DNA of 64,000 nt. Source: Liolophura sinensis (Eukaryota > Mollusca > Polyplacophora > Chitonida > Chitonidae). The notes under the pieces were generated by a model. That model saw nothing but the letters and a program-made list of their open reading frames with translations. It had not been told where the DNA came from and did no database searches. The position numbers and the translations under genes are program-made. Shown piece after piece: positions 50,601 through 63,240 of the stretch. The stretch covers positions 59,220,512 through 59,284,511 of the forward strand of contig NC_088301.1 of the NCBI RefSeq assembly GCF_032854445.1, given 5' to 3'. Position 1 is the stretch's first letter. Each line of letters begins with the position of its first letter.

Positions 50601-53600
50601 GGGAAAGCTGTTCTGCTGAAACTTTACTCACTGGCACATATGGCAAGTGGACAGACATAGGTGCAAACATTTATCTAGTGTACAATATTTCAGTCGGTAA
50701 TTTCTACCTGACAAATTTTTCTTTAGAACCATATGTATTACAGTTCTGCTTACGAGTAAATCACATTGGCTCAGTTTCATAGTATAAGCCCAAACTGTGA
50801 CTGATCAGGATGTCTGACAATATTTCAGTCTGTGGAGGTAGTCTACATAGTTTGAACATTCATAATTTTTTTTGTGGTCAGTAACTTAAAATTTCCTGAT
50901 TCAACAGTTGCCAAGAACAATTTGCAAACTTCAATCCTAGGTCATTTGGAGAGGTTTACCTTAATTTCACAATGTGAAATGACGTCAGTAAAAACTTTTG
51001 GTAGTTAAGCAAACTATGGCAGGAAAATTCCAATCAAGTTGATCTTTGTTTGGGGGGAGGGGAGGAAGTGATCTTTGAAGAGGCTGTCATGTTGTCTGAG
51101 GTTTTAATATCATGCATGTACATGTATGCCATGCTTTCCCAAGGAACTTGCTGTAGTGCTGTATACAAACAGTGTTGAGGACCTAAAATTTCATGAATAA
51201 TTAAAGTAAATCCCCAAAGGCTTTATTTTCACTCTAAATATTCCCTGCACATAATATTTTTGCTGTCTTTGTCTGTAAACTGCATTTACAGAAGTAAAAT
51301 GTTAACTAGTTCCACTTAAAAAAAATACAAATGAAGTTTAGCCATCTGCATGATCTCAAAATTAGATATAAAAGTATAGTGATTGTCTCCTGTGTTATTG
51401 TGTTATGAACAAAGCGAAAAGCTGTGCTATTTTAAATGTTCAAAAGCTATTTTAAATGTTCAGAATCGATTTGAGGGGACATCAGACTTTTTATATGTAG
51501 ATGGCAGGCCTAGCAGTGGAAATCTGGTCTTCACTTTGACAAATGCTCTGCAGCTAACCTGGGTGATTTAAATATCATTTTTGAAGCATAAATTAGGAAA
51601 ATATATGACTTATGTTGAGGTCTGAGAACTTACTCATTTACCTAAAGTTTTAAGATTGAAAGTTTGACAGGTAATTGTCCACAGCTGGTGGTTTACTCCA
51701 TGAGGGTCAAATACAGCTTCTTAATTTGTTTACCCTTTTGAATCTCAAAAGGCTGAAAATTAAGTAATTGTTGAAATTTAATTAAATATCAGACTAAATA
51801 TGACATTCATTAATAAGTATATTGAAATGAGTATTTATTATTTATGATTTTCACTTTCAAGACTTATAGGCCTACCTGTTATGTGGACACTTACACTTGC
51901 ATGTTTTTTGTTTTTGTTTTTCTTGTTTTATGTCTGTCATCATATATGTTAGGCGTACTTGTACCATTCAAGATCCAGTTGAACGCTTGTGTATTTACAA
52001 TGCTTACATCAGGTGTATATAAGTGCCCCATCAGGTGACCTCATTATGAACGCTGAGGTCTGCTTAAGTCATGTTCTGTACATCCTGCCCTACCATCCTG
52101 TGGACTATATGTACCACAGGTCAACAGGTTTGTTACTTTGATAGGTCCTGTCATATCATGGACACAGTAGACGGAAAAACCCTCAAGATACAGTTTCCTG
52201 TAATCGTACATCTTCAGGGCTTTCATGTGTACATTAGCAGTTTACAAATGTTCAGTATGTTAATGAAGTTAAAATAAGGGTGTGCGTCAAGAATTCTCAT
52301 CCTCTTTTGTGCAGCAAATATTCTCTCCACGTTGACCATCAGTTTCTATTCTCAGAATAATCAGTTTGGTAGTTGTTGCCTTAACGGAATCCTACATGTA
52401 TATCTATGCCTGTATGATCCTTCATGTACCATGAATGTAAAGACGTCAAATTGAACATAAGTGTTAAATGTAAAAATATATGGTCAATGGAATTTTTTGA
52501 TCTAAGATAAAGAAAAGTGAATAAGCCCTTGGAAATGATTTGAAGGTCTGGAACACAAAGTAAATATTACTGTTGATTTTGCTGGTGGTTTGTATAAATG
52601 ATTTCTTTAGGTCATGATTTAAAAGTGTTTGTCACTTAAATCTTAACCATTTGATTCACAGAAAATTCAACCATTTGATTCTATTGCCACTGAGAACTTC
52701 CTTGAAAGTTGTTGAGGACAGGTGAAAATTAAAATTGCTTTTTTTTTCTTGCACAGGTTTAAAAAGTGAAACAGTGATAAAGTATGTAATATTGTGATTC
52801 TTGTGCATTTCTGTTTGGATTTGGTCCCATTGGCAATGATGTCATGTTTGAATCCATAAAACAGCAATCAAATAGATAAATAAAAAGTCGGGAGATTTAT
52901 CAGGTAAAAGGTGGAGGTTTATATCGGGTTATGCTCTGCGTCTTCCACAAATAAACACCATTACCATCCTAAGTATTCAAGAGAAAGAAAGCCCATTGAT
53001 GAAATAGATAAGGCTATCTATCATCAAGTGTGTTTTGGGTAACCATACTGACCCTACGAATAAAAGCAAACCCTATAATGTTTTTATTCATAGCTTTAAG
53101 CACCCGCGTTCCTCACAACGACTAGGAGGTGATAAATAACATGGAGCTAAAGCTGTGAAATGCTGATTTTTGCCAATTTCTAAAGTATTTCTTAAGAATA
53201 AACTATCATATTTGAATAATAGGCATATTCTGATTTCTTTTCCAGAAAAAATTTCTTACCTAAAGGCTATATTTTTCATTATTCATTGTAGTCTTGTTCG
53301 AGGCTTATCTCACATGAGTTAAATTAGGTTTGTTTTCACCGCCAGTACCCGAGTTAAGTGATCAAAGAGTGTGCTGATTAGCTCAGAGCAGATATGACAT
53401 CACTGGAAAACTATGAATTGGGTTTTTTATGTACCGGTAGTGTCTGTGTGTGTCTTTTTTTTTTCATCCCAAAGTTAATTTTCTTCAAATCACAATCTTT
53501 TCAGTAGCCAGAATAAAAAACAAATTCATTTAGTATTATATAGACCTACACTGTATATTTTGACAAGGTTATTTTACCCCTACCAAAATGTTTTTATATG

Positions 53601-55779
53601 GATGGCCCGAACTGAGTGGTTATGGTCATTCAGCTGACCACAGTTACTGGGCTGAACTATGAGAAGATAAAGCATGACATTTGGCAGGAAGCCAAAACAG
53701 TGTTGATACAGCTATCTTACATGTATGTATTTAAAGAGCTTATTCTCTAACTATCCCAGGAGGTTGTTCAACAGTTTTGGTAGCAGAGTCAGCCAATGTA
53801 TCCATTAAAACAATTTCTGAATAAAAGACCTACCTTTTTGTGTTAAGCAGACAACTTTTAAAAGGCTCAGCCCATTTTATTATTGATTGCTCAGGTGTTT
53901 TGTAATCAGGTCGCCGTGAAGGAAAGACAGCTATGATTGGCACACCTTTTTTTATCTATTATGTCTTTTAAGTTATTCTGTGTACCGGTATTACAAGGGC
54001 TGGTCTAATAGCACTGACATTCATGATTAGTTCAACAGTGGATTCTGTCAGACCCTATGTGTGAGAATCAGCAGGGATTAATCTAAAATCACTATAACAA
54101 GATAAAATGGTTAGTTACTTGAATTGTAATGTATACCCTACCTGTATGTATTGTGAGAACTGGCTTTATACATGTAAGTAACAGTAATGAACTGCAGAGC
54201 CATAAACATAATCAAAAGAAATAAAGTATAAAGTGATTGATTCATAATTTTCATGTTTACCACCAAGGCTTCATATCTTAAACTATAGATGTGGGGGAAA
54301 TGTGTTTTTTACATTTATTAGGTGAAACTTTAGTTTAACCAGTAACAAGTGACATATTTGCTGTTCTGGTAATACTTTTTCTTGTGAATCATGAACAAAT
54401 TTTGATCATTGTGTTAGAACACATCATGTAATGCTGATGGCCAATATCAAGGAATTTGACTACACACAAAATTATTCAGACTAGTGGATTTTGTTGAAGT
54501 TGGTTGAATTGTAAATATGTACATTGTAAATGTGAAAGAAGAAAACGGTTCTCTTTGTATTTTGAATATGTTGGCATATGAAGGTCTTGTGTTGGAATGA
54601 ATTCATGTTCTGTTTAGCGATCCTGGCCATACAGCTGCGTATACCAGTGTATGGGGCTAAGTGTAGTTGTCTGTAGGAGAGTGGAGCATATATGTATATC
54701 AGTGTACATCCAGAAGACTACCTGTAGTTCTCTGTAGGAGAGTGGAGCATATAGCATTTAGTGAATAAAGGAGGCCACATTCGGCCAGATGTTCAAACCA
54801 CATGTATCCATTTGCTGTGTTCGTGGTTGTGCAGATGTGTACCCATCTGTGCGATGCTGAACTATCCCGGCCGACTTGTATGCATGTGACTGTTCACACT
54901 GGTCTAGGAGCCTCATGCCACACAGTCATTGCTACAGGATATTGATTTTTATGTCCTAGAGACAACCACATATCACTGCCTAGCAACTGTGGTGGAAGAG
55001 CTGTTGACTACACCTCTCTTCTGTGATTCTATAAGTGCCTTGTGGTGTGTGGCAAAAGGCAGCCTGTAACTTACAGTTTTCACAGATATCCATGAGCTTG
55101 TACACAGGCTAATCTATGCTGGGATTGGCCAGCCAGGAATCAATAGTGTGAACACACATCATGGTGCCCACATCTGACCAACAACATGCCATACCTACAG
55201 GACTACTAAGTGCACCGATGAGTCAACATTGAGTGACTGTGAGTCATTCAGTCCTAGGCCTAGTGTTCTGGTGGCAGACTGCCAGCCTGCCAGCAGGTGT
55301 CTGTCCACTCTACTTCTAGGACACAATAGCCTCCCATAGACAAAGGGCTCTCTTCCTTCAGCCAGTGGCTGGGCTAGTGCTGTGTAGTGGTAATAATGAA
55401 AGAGCCAACAGGCTTGATGCAGTTCAGCCTTGATGCCCTAAGACCTATAAATAAACCTAGGCAGGCACAGGCTACATGCAGACCACACTGTTAGCAGTTA
55501 GCAGGGACCTCTGAAGGGATCAGGTCCTACAGCTGTCACCACAGACTGTCTGGCCTGACATCATTGGGGTGTAAAGCTGGTATACCTCCTAGCACAATGT
55601 CTGTTGACTGATTCATGTGACCGTAGACATTATACTGGGCTATGACAGGACATCAGTCAAGATCTACATGTATAGAAGACTGGATGTAGGCGCACTCTTT
55701 CTAGGTCAGGTTGCATTCTACGTGTTAACACTGTAGCAGCAGTGAAGCTACTTGTGCATGTAGCACAGCTGCCATTATA

Positions 55780-56410
55780 GGCTACATGTATTGATTGCCT
55801 TGTACAGTATGCAAGGTTGTGGCATAGGCTATCTGTGTGGATTGCCATGTATGTCATATGTGTGGTTGTGGCACCATTATAGGCTACATGTATTGATTGC
55901 CTTGTACAGTATGCAAGGTTGTGGCATAGGCTGTCTGTGTGGATTGCCATGTATGTCATATATGTGGTTGTGGCACCATTATAGGCTACATGTATTGATT
56001 GCCTTGTACAGTATGCAAGGTTGTGGCGTAGGCTGTGTGGATTGCCATGTATGGCATATGTGTGGTTGTGGCACCATTATAGGCCACATGTATTGATTGC
56101 CTTGTACAGTATGCAAGGTTGTGGCATAGGCTATCTGTGTGGATTGCCATGTATGGCATATGTGTGGTTGTGGCACCATTATAGGCTACATGTATTGATT
56201 GCCTTGTACAGTATGCAAGGTTGTGGCATAGGCTATCTGTGTGGATTGCCATGTATGTCATATGTGTGGTTGTGGCACCATTATAGGCTACATGTATTGA
56301 TTGCCTTGTACAGTATGCAAGGTTGTGGCATAGGCTATCTGTGTGGATTGCCATGTATGGCATATGTGTGGTTGTGGCACCATTATAGGCTACATGTATT
56401 GATTGCCTTC
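55780..56410. repeat. 102-bp satellite, six full copies plus part of a seventh
   Basis: ggctacatgtattgattgcc starts at 55780, 55882, 55984, 56082 (one base changed), 56184, 56286 and 56388. The spacing is 102 bp except one 98-bp unit. Copies are nearly identical. Because 102 is a multiple of three, several frames on both strands stay open with a 34-residue period (for example 55986-56363 minus, 56021-56422 plus); these are not genes. Confidence 0.98.
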
Positions 56411-57651
56411 ATTACTTCTTAACTGTTTAACACAAGATATTTCTATTTCAAAAGAAAACATCAACAAAATATAGTTTTATTGTGCACTGTGAACTTTTAT
56501 CTGAAGTTCATACTGTTGTTATATGTCTTTGTATAACAGTGTTCTAACTGAGAATGTAATGCTTGTGTAGTAAATTTATTTGTAGTGTAGTTTGGCCTTT
56601 TAACCTAACAATAGTGTTCAAACAGTTTAGTCATATTTATAGTTTTAACATATTTATAAATATTATCATAATTTCAGATTTAAGGTCTGTCAGAATAAAA
56701 TTACAAAAACTTTCTGGCCATAAATTGCTAATTTATGCTACTTTGGGTAATTTTTTTTGTTGGGCCCTAGAAATGATATGGGTGAGCAAAAACAGTACAT
56801 GTACACGAATGTTTCACATGAAATCTCTAGTGTATATCTTGCTGGTTTGAAGGTGTTATTAGGATCCATGTAGGTGAATGTCATTAATGATAAGTGACTA
56901 AATAAGTGTGAACAGAACAGGAGGGCAGTCATCCCCTGATCTGGCTGTCTGTAGCTTACAGGGGACAGAATGGGATTTGAAGGCTCTCTCGATAGAACAT
57001 TGAGAGCTAGAGAGTTGACATTGTGGGTGGATGAGAAGGCTTGATTGATCCTTCCGAAGACCTCCATTCTAAGCTGCGATCCAGTTGAGGTTATTTACTC
57101 AAACCTGGGCTGTGTACTTCATTTTCAGCCAGTGCAGTTTTTCTTTGCCACGCTACCTGTGCCAGTTAGAGCTCACTGTTGTGTTTAAGCCTACTTTTCC
57201 ACAAACAACTGACAACAATGACAGGAAAACAGTGGTCAGTTTCTGCGCAGGTAGCAAGTTGCAGAATGTTGGGGCTTGTTCTGTAGCAAGGACATTCTGA
57301 CGTTCATTCACACCTATGGTACCTGCAGTAGGCATGGGAAATATTTTGAAGTTGTTGCAAACTGGTACTAGCAGATCCCGCATGTGTGTTCAGGTTTGTA
57401 CATACTGTGAATCTGACTTTCATGGCTTGGCTCCTACTGACAAGTTTTTCTGTTAACATTGATCAATATGTGGGCCAAGGCGCCAAAAAGTTTGTGACGA
57501 TCTACATGTATGCAACATGAGAGTATAATTAATGAGGGAACACATAGCATTGTAGTATGGAGGCCAAAGTGTAATGATTTTGTCTGTGTGATTTGTTTCC
57601 AGTATTTAGCCTGATCACTGGACATCAAATACAGTTCATGTATATATACAT

Positions 57652-57690
57652 GTTGGATTATTCATGTAGAAACTGCATGAATAATCCAAC
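57652..57690. other. Perfect 15-bp inverted repeat (hairpin)
   Basis: Arms gttggattattcatg and catgaataatccaac around a 9-base loop tagaaactg. Pairing may extend outward with a bulge through acat/atgt. Could be a small MITE remnant or a structured RNA; no support for either beyond the fold. Confidence 0.6.
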
Positions 57691-58099
57691 TGTACACTGT
57701 ATATTAACTTGGCCTTTCCCTTCAATCAGTGTTTTGTGATAATGCCTAATCGACACAGATAACATTAAGTTCTTGTATCGTATTTAAGGTAAACATCATA
57801 GATAATCTTAAGTCATAAAAGTGTTAAAAGACACAATTCATCTTTTTTTTTAAAACTTTTGAATGTGAAAGGAAAAACTTAGCTGACTTAATAGAATGCT
57901 TAAAATGAGAGAAATAGGGCATATGTGTCGTCTTACAAGTTTGACACATGAGGCATGTGGCTTCCCAGATGAGGCATGTGGCTTCCCAATTGATGCTGTA
58001 GGTTTAACAAAGTAACCATGTAATTCCCTTCATATTGGGCTAGGTACTTAACTTTGTTGGTAGCCCCAGGTAGTTATATCTTGTGTGTTATGTTTACAG

Positions 58100-58201
58100 C
58101 TGCAGCCGAAAATGCCTGAGGCCGCCAAGTTGACCAGTCTAAGTAATGGTGGAGTGCCCATGCCCACTCTGCCGTCCATCACAATCAATAAAATGACCCA
58201 G
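58100..58201 (+). CDS. NRF1-like gene exon 2
   Basis: Acceptor tgtttacag, donor gtaacc, 34 codons, phase 0. Ends PTLPSITINKMTQ, matching the NRF1 segment ending DKMTQ just before AQLR. Codons begin CTG CAG CCG AAA ATG, so ATG 58112 may be internal or the start. Confidence 0.8.
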
Positions 58202-61200
58202 GTAACCACAAATTTACCATTTTAGCTATTTATGTAACATTATTTTTGAAGCATTTGTCATCTTATATACACTTAAACAGTTGTAACTTACAATGTAGTC
58301 AGTGACCAACACCATGATGTTTTACTATGGTCAGTGAGTTAGACTATGTTTGTTGACCATTATGCATTAGGATAGACAACCTTACTGCACATGAGGAAAT
58401 ATGAACACCTAAATAATAGTACAATTACATTGCATAGCTGTTATACATAAGAAACTTTGCTGTTCATTATTTGTGTAATGGGACTTGTAAACCAAACTTC
58501 CTTGTTCAGGTACATTTATATGTACATAGTTTTTCCACTTGCCTAATATTATAATTGAAAAATATCCCTATTGGAAATTTGAAAATGTTGTCCTTGAACT
58601 TGAACAGCTCTGCTGAGGTAGCTACATGTATCGTGCAGGTGTTATGTGTTTTTACGACAGGTTGAGATAACCCAATATTGTGGTATACACAGTGCTAATA
58701 CCTGCATAAGTTTTTTGAACACACACCATTTTCTTGATACTCTTTCACACATTCGAACCTGTATATACGACATATTTATGACTTTTCGTGACCTTTCTGC
58801 AAGTCTGGAAATAAGCAGCTGGACAAGGACAATTATGTCCTGCAAAAACTGAAAAATTATCTGCAGGCTTGTTGTGGTGTACGTGTACATATTACAGTAT
58901 AGTGTGTAGTTTTGCTATCATAATAAAAACCAATAATTCCATGGATTTTGTTGTTCTGGTGGGTAATATGTCAATTACTGACACTGACTTAGTCAGTGAG
59001 GAAATGTACTGTATCCAGAGAAGATTTATGTGTAACTGGATCTTTGGCTGGCATGATGCTTGGTGTCCATGTGAAAGTGAACACAGGGCAGAAGTCCCAT
59101 GCTAGGTCCTGAGACCGCTCCTCATAAATCCCCTGTCCCAGTTTGTGGCCTTGGGTGTGTTGATATCTTCTGTAGGGTTGCCTGTTGTGTCTCATACTGG
59201 CTATACTGTTATGTCCTCAGGCCCAGTTGAGGAAGTTCATTCCCCACCTGTTGCAAAATGTGACTGGGGACGCCATACCAGGCTTTGGGCCTGTACCTAA
59301 ACCTCTATGGTGGCCGAGTGATGTCCCTTGGCACCACTCTAGGCTGGACCACAAGACAAACCCATTCAAAGAGGTAAACCTGTTCTTCAGATTCAGTTGA
59401 CAAGTGTTCATACTGAATAGACAATATGTCATACCTGTAATTACCATTAGGTACATGTACAATGTAGGTTGATTAACTAGTATTAGGTAGATAGATATCA
59501 CCAAGGCGAAACTGAGGACCTGTCTGTGAATCAGATATGCACAAGGCTAATGGTACTAAAATTTTCATTTTTTTTTGTCCCCATTCCTGTCCTTGATAGC
59601 TTGTTCAATAGCTTTGGCTGGAATCGTTGTTGCCTGTTGTAACAAATATCTGTATTCTTATCAAGTTTGCACTCACATTTAAAAAACAGTGGCGGTCCTT
59701 TTCTCTCATGTCTGCTTCATTTTGTATACCGAAAGATACAAATTAACATTGCATTGTCAAAGTGTGGTCTTGTCCATCAGAGGTTTGAAACAGCCATTGT
59801 TATTAAATTTAGGCTTAGTGCATTCCAGTACAAGCGAATTGATTATGATCATGATTTGACTTACGACAGAAAGATAAAATTGCTGGGCCGTGTAGATTTC
59901 AGATATGTCAAATCAGTGTCATGAATTTGGATTTCCACAGATGAAAGGTTCAAGGACTCATCTGGAATTCAGGATTTTTTTTTACTAAATAATAATCCCA
60001 ATTTCCTGGGAAATACAGAAAGTGTACTTAATTTGCATACATTCGGCCATTTCCAGATTGTTGATAGATTTCTTCTTTCATCTTAAGAAGTGGCCTGAAG
60101 AAGAATGAAAGTACTTTGCTTTACATATTCAGGTCCTATTTTATCATGTAAAGTAACATAACTATGTACATGGTTCATTAATTTTAGATCACCAATATGG
60201 AGAATTTGAAAAGCATTGTTCGGAACTGCTATCATTACTATGGCCAAGAACGCAATCTAACTGGTTCCCCCAAACAGCCCAGAGTCTGCAGCCTCCCCCC
60301 TTACGATGATTGACAATTACTACAGAGATGCTACTAATGCGGGGTTGAAGCAGGAGAGTTACACCAGGGACAAATGGGTTAGTATACAACTTTGACATGT
60401 AGGCAGTTACATGTATGTCAAGCAATGGCAATTTGACATGCAAGAGTTACTGTCAAGCAATATCTCATTCATCAACAACTTAGGTGTCAAACCTGGAAAA
60501 TAGGAAGTTAACTTGGGATGTGTCAAGATACATTTGGTTAGCAAAGACTCTCCTACAAAGCAACTGTTGATGCAGGATACCAAAGGGTTTAGCAACAGAT
60601 CTGAAGGCTGTGAAACTGAAACTCTATAACTAGCACCTACCAATTTTTTTTAGAAGTGCAGTTTTTGCAACCACTAAATTTTTATCCTCAGACTGTTTTG
60701 TAGGTGTTTTGTCTTCTTTACCAACAGGGTGAGTTGCCTTCTTGTAACTTGAGATCTAGTCCGCGCACAAGGCGAGTCAGTAACACCTTGCTTCCAGACA
60801 TCGTTCACCCCAGAAATACACCAATGCCAAGAAAAGGTACAGTGTTGTCAAATCTTCATCTCCTTGTGTTGAACACTAGACTGATGTGATAGTGACAAGT
60901 GAGGTTTTTAATGTAATTATCAGATGTCAGTTTAGAAGTTAAAAAATTCACTGTTAACATTACGTTTTTCTGAACTAATATGGCCTTAATATATGTTGTT
61001 ATGATGATTCTTAACAGTTATTTCTACATGTAGTCTCGTGAAACCAAAAAAGGCATTGTAAAGTGTGTAAAGGAAACCTAACAAATATTTCCTCTGTTTT
61101 CAGATTTTCCATCCATGGAAGCCAAACCATTCCTGGAAATTTACATTTGTTTCTTCTGTGAAAAGGAATTTGAGAACAAACGAGACATGTGTCACCACCA

Positions 61201-63240
61201 AGCGCGTTGTAAAGAGCAGCCCCCAGAGCTCAAAGTTGTGTTGAGTCTACCTCGACAGCCACTTCATATTCAGCCTCCCCAGATCAGCCCTGCGCCAGAG
61301 ATGTGTATTCCTGTGGCAAGACCGCCAAAGAAGACTTTCATGGAAAGTCTTAATCTTCTTGCCTGTCAGAAGGCCAAGGAAATAAAAGCTAAAGTTAGAG
61401 AAAGCACAGATGTTGACTGTGAGATTATCGATGTTATTGAACCCCCCAAGACCCCAGTGGCTTTAACACCTCCTCGCACTCCTAAACTACTCATCTCTCA
61501 GCTGAGCCGAGACGAGTCTTGGACACGTCGTAAAAGTGCCAGCTTCAGTTGGGCTCCAACTGATCTGAGTGATGATGAAAGCATTAACAGTGGCCCTTCT
61601 GAAAACGAACCAGATAGTTTCAGCACTTGTCAGAGAAATGCTTCTTTGCTTTCAATTCCATTCACATCATTACTTGGGCAAAGAATTCGAAAACATGTTA
61701 AAAGTGAAGGACAATCTGCTGTGGTGTGGAATGTGGAGTCCTTTTGCAAAACCCCTGTGAAAAACAATGCCCTCCAACGACTCCGTGAAAGGCAATCCAA
61801 CTACCCAGTGACCTTCAAAAAAACCAAGCGATTCTCAACTAAACACACTCATGAATATAAATTCAACAGTAAGCAGAAAAGTGACTTTTTGAAATGTTTG
61901 GAAGTGGGACTTAGTAAAAGGAGCTTAAGGCTCTTGAAGAAAACCAGAAACTGTTCTGTGAATCTTAAAAGGTTAACCAGATCGCAGCTCAATCATTGGC
62001 TGAGGTCAGGACCAAAAGGGAATGTAAGCTCATCAAAGCCAGCAGTAATGCCTGTGGACCAGATGAAAAGTGCAGTGTGTCTTCTCGGGCGAAATGTGTT
62101 TCCTCGACAGCCAGCTCTGCTGTCTGCTGATATGGACAGAATTTTGGGGCTGAAGAAAAAGGTATCACAAGAGGGTCATCAGCAAGCTAAGTTACCGCTT
62201 GGTTCCATAGTTTCTGAACAGCTGAATGCAGAAGCTTCTCAGCAAAAATTGACAGTGTATCGAAGCTTGTTGTCGGAGTACTCCTCTTCTCACCCAGTAC
62301 TTCAGCATTCAGAATCATCGAAGTTACCCTGTCTGACAAATCTGTTAATGGTTCCAACCACAAAAACCACTTTGCCAAAGAAGCCAACACAACTAGCTCA
62401 GATGTTGAACACACACGCTCAGTCAATTGCCAGCTCAACCGCCTGGCATTTCTGTGAACCATGTGGAGAGCTGGCTAACAAACAATGACTTTCATGCCAA
62501 AGATGATGAGCAAATCCCTTCTGTCAAAAAAGGTTGGACACCGGATTTCCACTTCAACTACTGTACCAGACAAGACAGCATCCCTCCGAGTGAAGCGAAA
62601 GCTAAATAGTTCCAGTTCAAAAAGCAAATAAGTGTGGGAAATTCAGCGAAAAACTCGAAGACAGGCCCTTCGAGGGGGATCAGACAGTATTTCAGTACAT
62701 TCGTTGTCCTCTTCGGAAGACGAAAATATTGTAGAAAACAGCAGATGTAACTCAGTGGATGGCCTGCCGGTCATCAAGAACACATTTTCACTAGCACCAG
62801 GTCATTTCAGCCAGTCAACTCAGATCGTGGGTTGAGACTGATTATACCCACCGTTGCCAAATTTCCGCCTTCCGCGCACAGTTCGATCTCGATCGCTTCT
62901 GTCTCCCAGCCAAAATCACTCCTCCGGGATGCCGTCAAAGCTGCACATGTCACAAAAATCACCTGTAAAAATCCACAGAATATTTTCCGAATTTAAATAC
63001 GAGTGCTTCTTCTTCTAGTCCCGTAAAAAGTGAGAGCTCTACGAACTCATCTGGTAGTAGTGCTCCTGTAAGAAGATCTAAAAGACTACAAGTGGTTGCA
63101 TCCGGCGAAGAATCAGTCTCATTCCCAACCTACATCTTCCACTAGACCAACATCTACTGTGGATAAAATCAAATCGGGGGTCGAGATCATATGGATTGAT
63201 TAATGCTTGTATCTTCCAATCCAGCTTGCCAAACTTTTAG
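58100..63240 (+). CDS. NRF1-type DNA-binding domain plus C2HC zinc-finger protein (probable transcription factor), frame disrupted
   Basis: Five exons (58100-58201, 59221-59373, 60188-60377, 60728-60836, 61104-63240). The first three encode a domain like the DNA-binding region of nuclear respiratory factor 1/Erect wing/P3A2: KMTQAQLRKFIPHLL, then KPLWWPSDVPW, then LKSIVRNCYHYYGQE. A basic linker with SSPRTRRVSN follows. The last exon opens with a C2HC finger (CFFC...HHQARC), then a long Ser/Pro/Lys-rich tail with TP-type sites (PPKTP, PPRTP) and RRSKRLQ. Expected role: nuclear DNA binding at GC-rich NRF1-like sites; inferred from the family. The N-terminal dimerisation/NLS part of NRF1 was not found. 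One base too many in exon 3 and several shifts after 62.4 kb break the frame. It is probably a diverged NRF1 relative rather than the orthologue. Confidence 0.8.
59221..59373 (+). CDS. NRF1-like gene exon 3 (DNA-binding domain core)
   Basis: Acceptor tgtcctcag, donor gtaaac, 51 codons, phase 0. Starts AQLRKFIPHLLQNVTG, continues PGFGPVPKPLWWPSDVPW and ends HKTNPFKE. The KPLWWPSDVPW block is the strongest NRF1-family signature. Confidence 0.92.
60188..60377 (+). CDS. NRF1-like gene exon 4 with one-base frameshift
   Basis: Acceptor attttag, donor gttagt, 190 nt. Reads ITNMENLKSIVRNCYHYYGQ and on to VCSLPPYDD then stop. Removing one C from the six-C run at 60295-60300 gives 189 nt and an open continuation MIDNYYRDATNAGLKQES that reaches the donor in phase 0, which fits the next exon exactly. 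Confidence 0.82.
60728..60836 (+). CDS. NRF1-like gene exon 5 (basic linker)
   Basis: Acceptor taccaacag, donor gtacag, 109 nt, ends in phase 1. Reads GELPSCNLRSSPRTRRVSNT and on to NTPMPRK. Its phase fits both the corrected preceding exon and the next. Confidence 0.82.
61104..63240 (+). CDS. NRF1-like gene last exon (C2HC finger and Ser/Pro-rich tail)
   Basis: Acceptor gttttcag; G|AT completes an Asp codon, then FPSMEAKPFLEIYICFFCEK. The candidate zinc ligands are Cys codons 61148 and 61157, His 61193 or 61196, Cys 61208. The main frame is open to TGA at 62486. Beyond it, coding-like text continues in shifting frames (PPGISVNHVESWLTNNDF; LRVKRKLNSSSSKSK; SISVHSLSSSEDENIVE; MPSKLHMSQKSPVKIHRIFS; APVRRSKRLQVV) to about the TAG at 63238. 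If the early stop is real the protein loses roughly 250 residues. Confidence 0.85.

Larger units (their letters stand above)
47661..58099 (+). other. Long putative first intron of the NRF1-like gene
   Basis: 10.4 kb of T-rich intron-like DNA. Contents: small direct duplications at 51426-51462 (20-bp period), 54663-54753 (61-bp period) and 57948-57988 (21-bp period); a more GC-rich unidentified stretch at about 54600-55780; the 102-bp satellite; and a perfect hairpin at 57652-57690. I found no exon for the N-terminal dimerisation region of canonical NRF1. Confidence 0.5.

Noticed and set aside
55986-56422. Repeated 34-residue open frames on both strands
   Set aside because: They follow from the 102-bp period of the satellite, with no start context or splice support.
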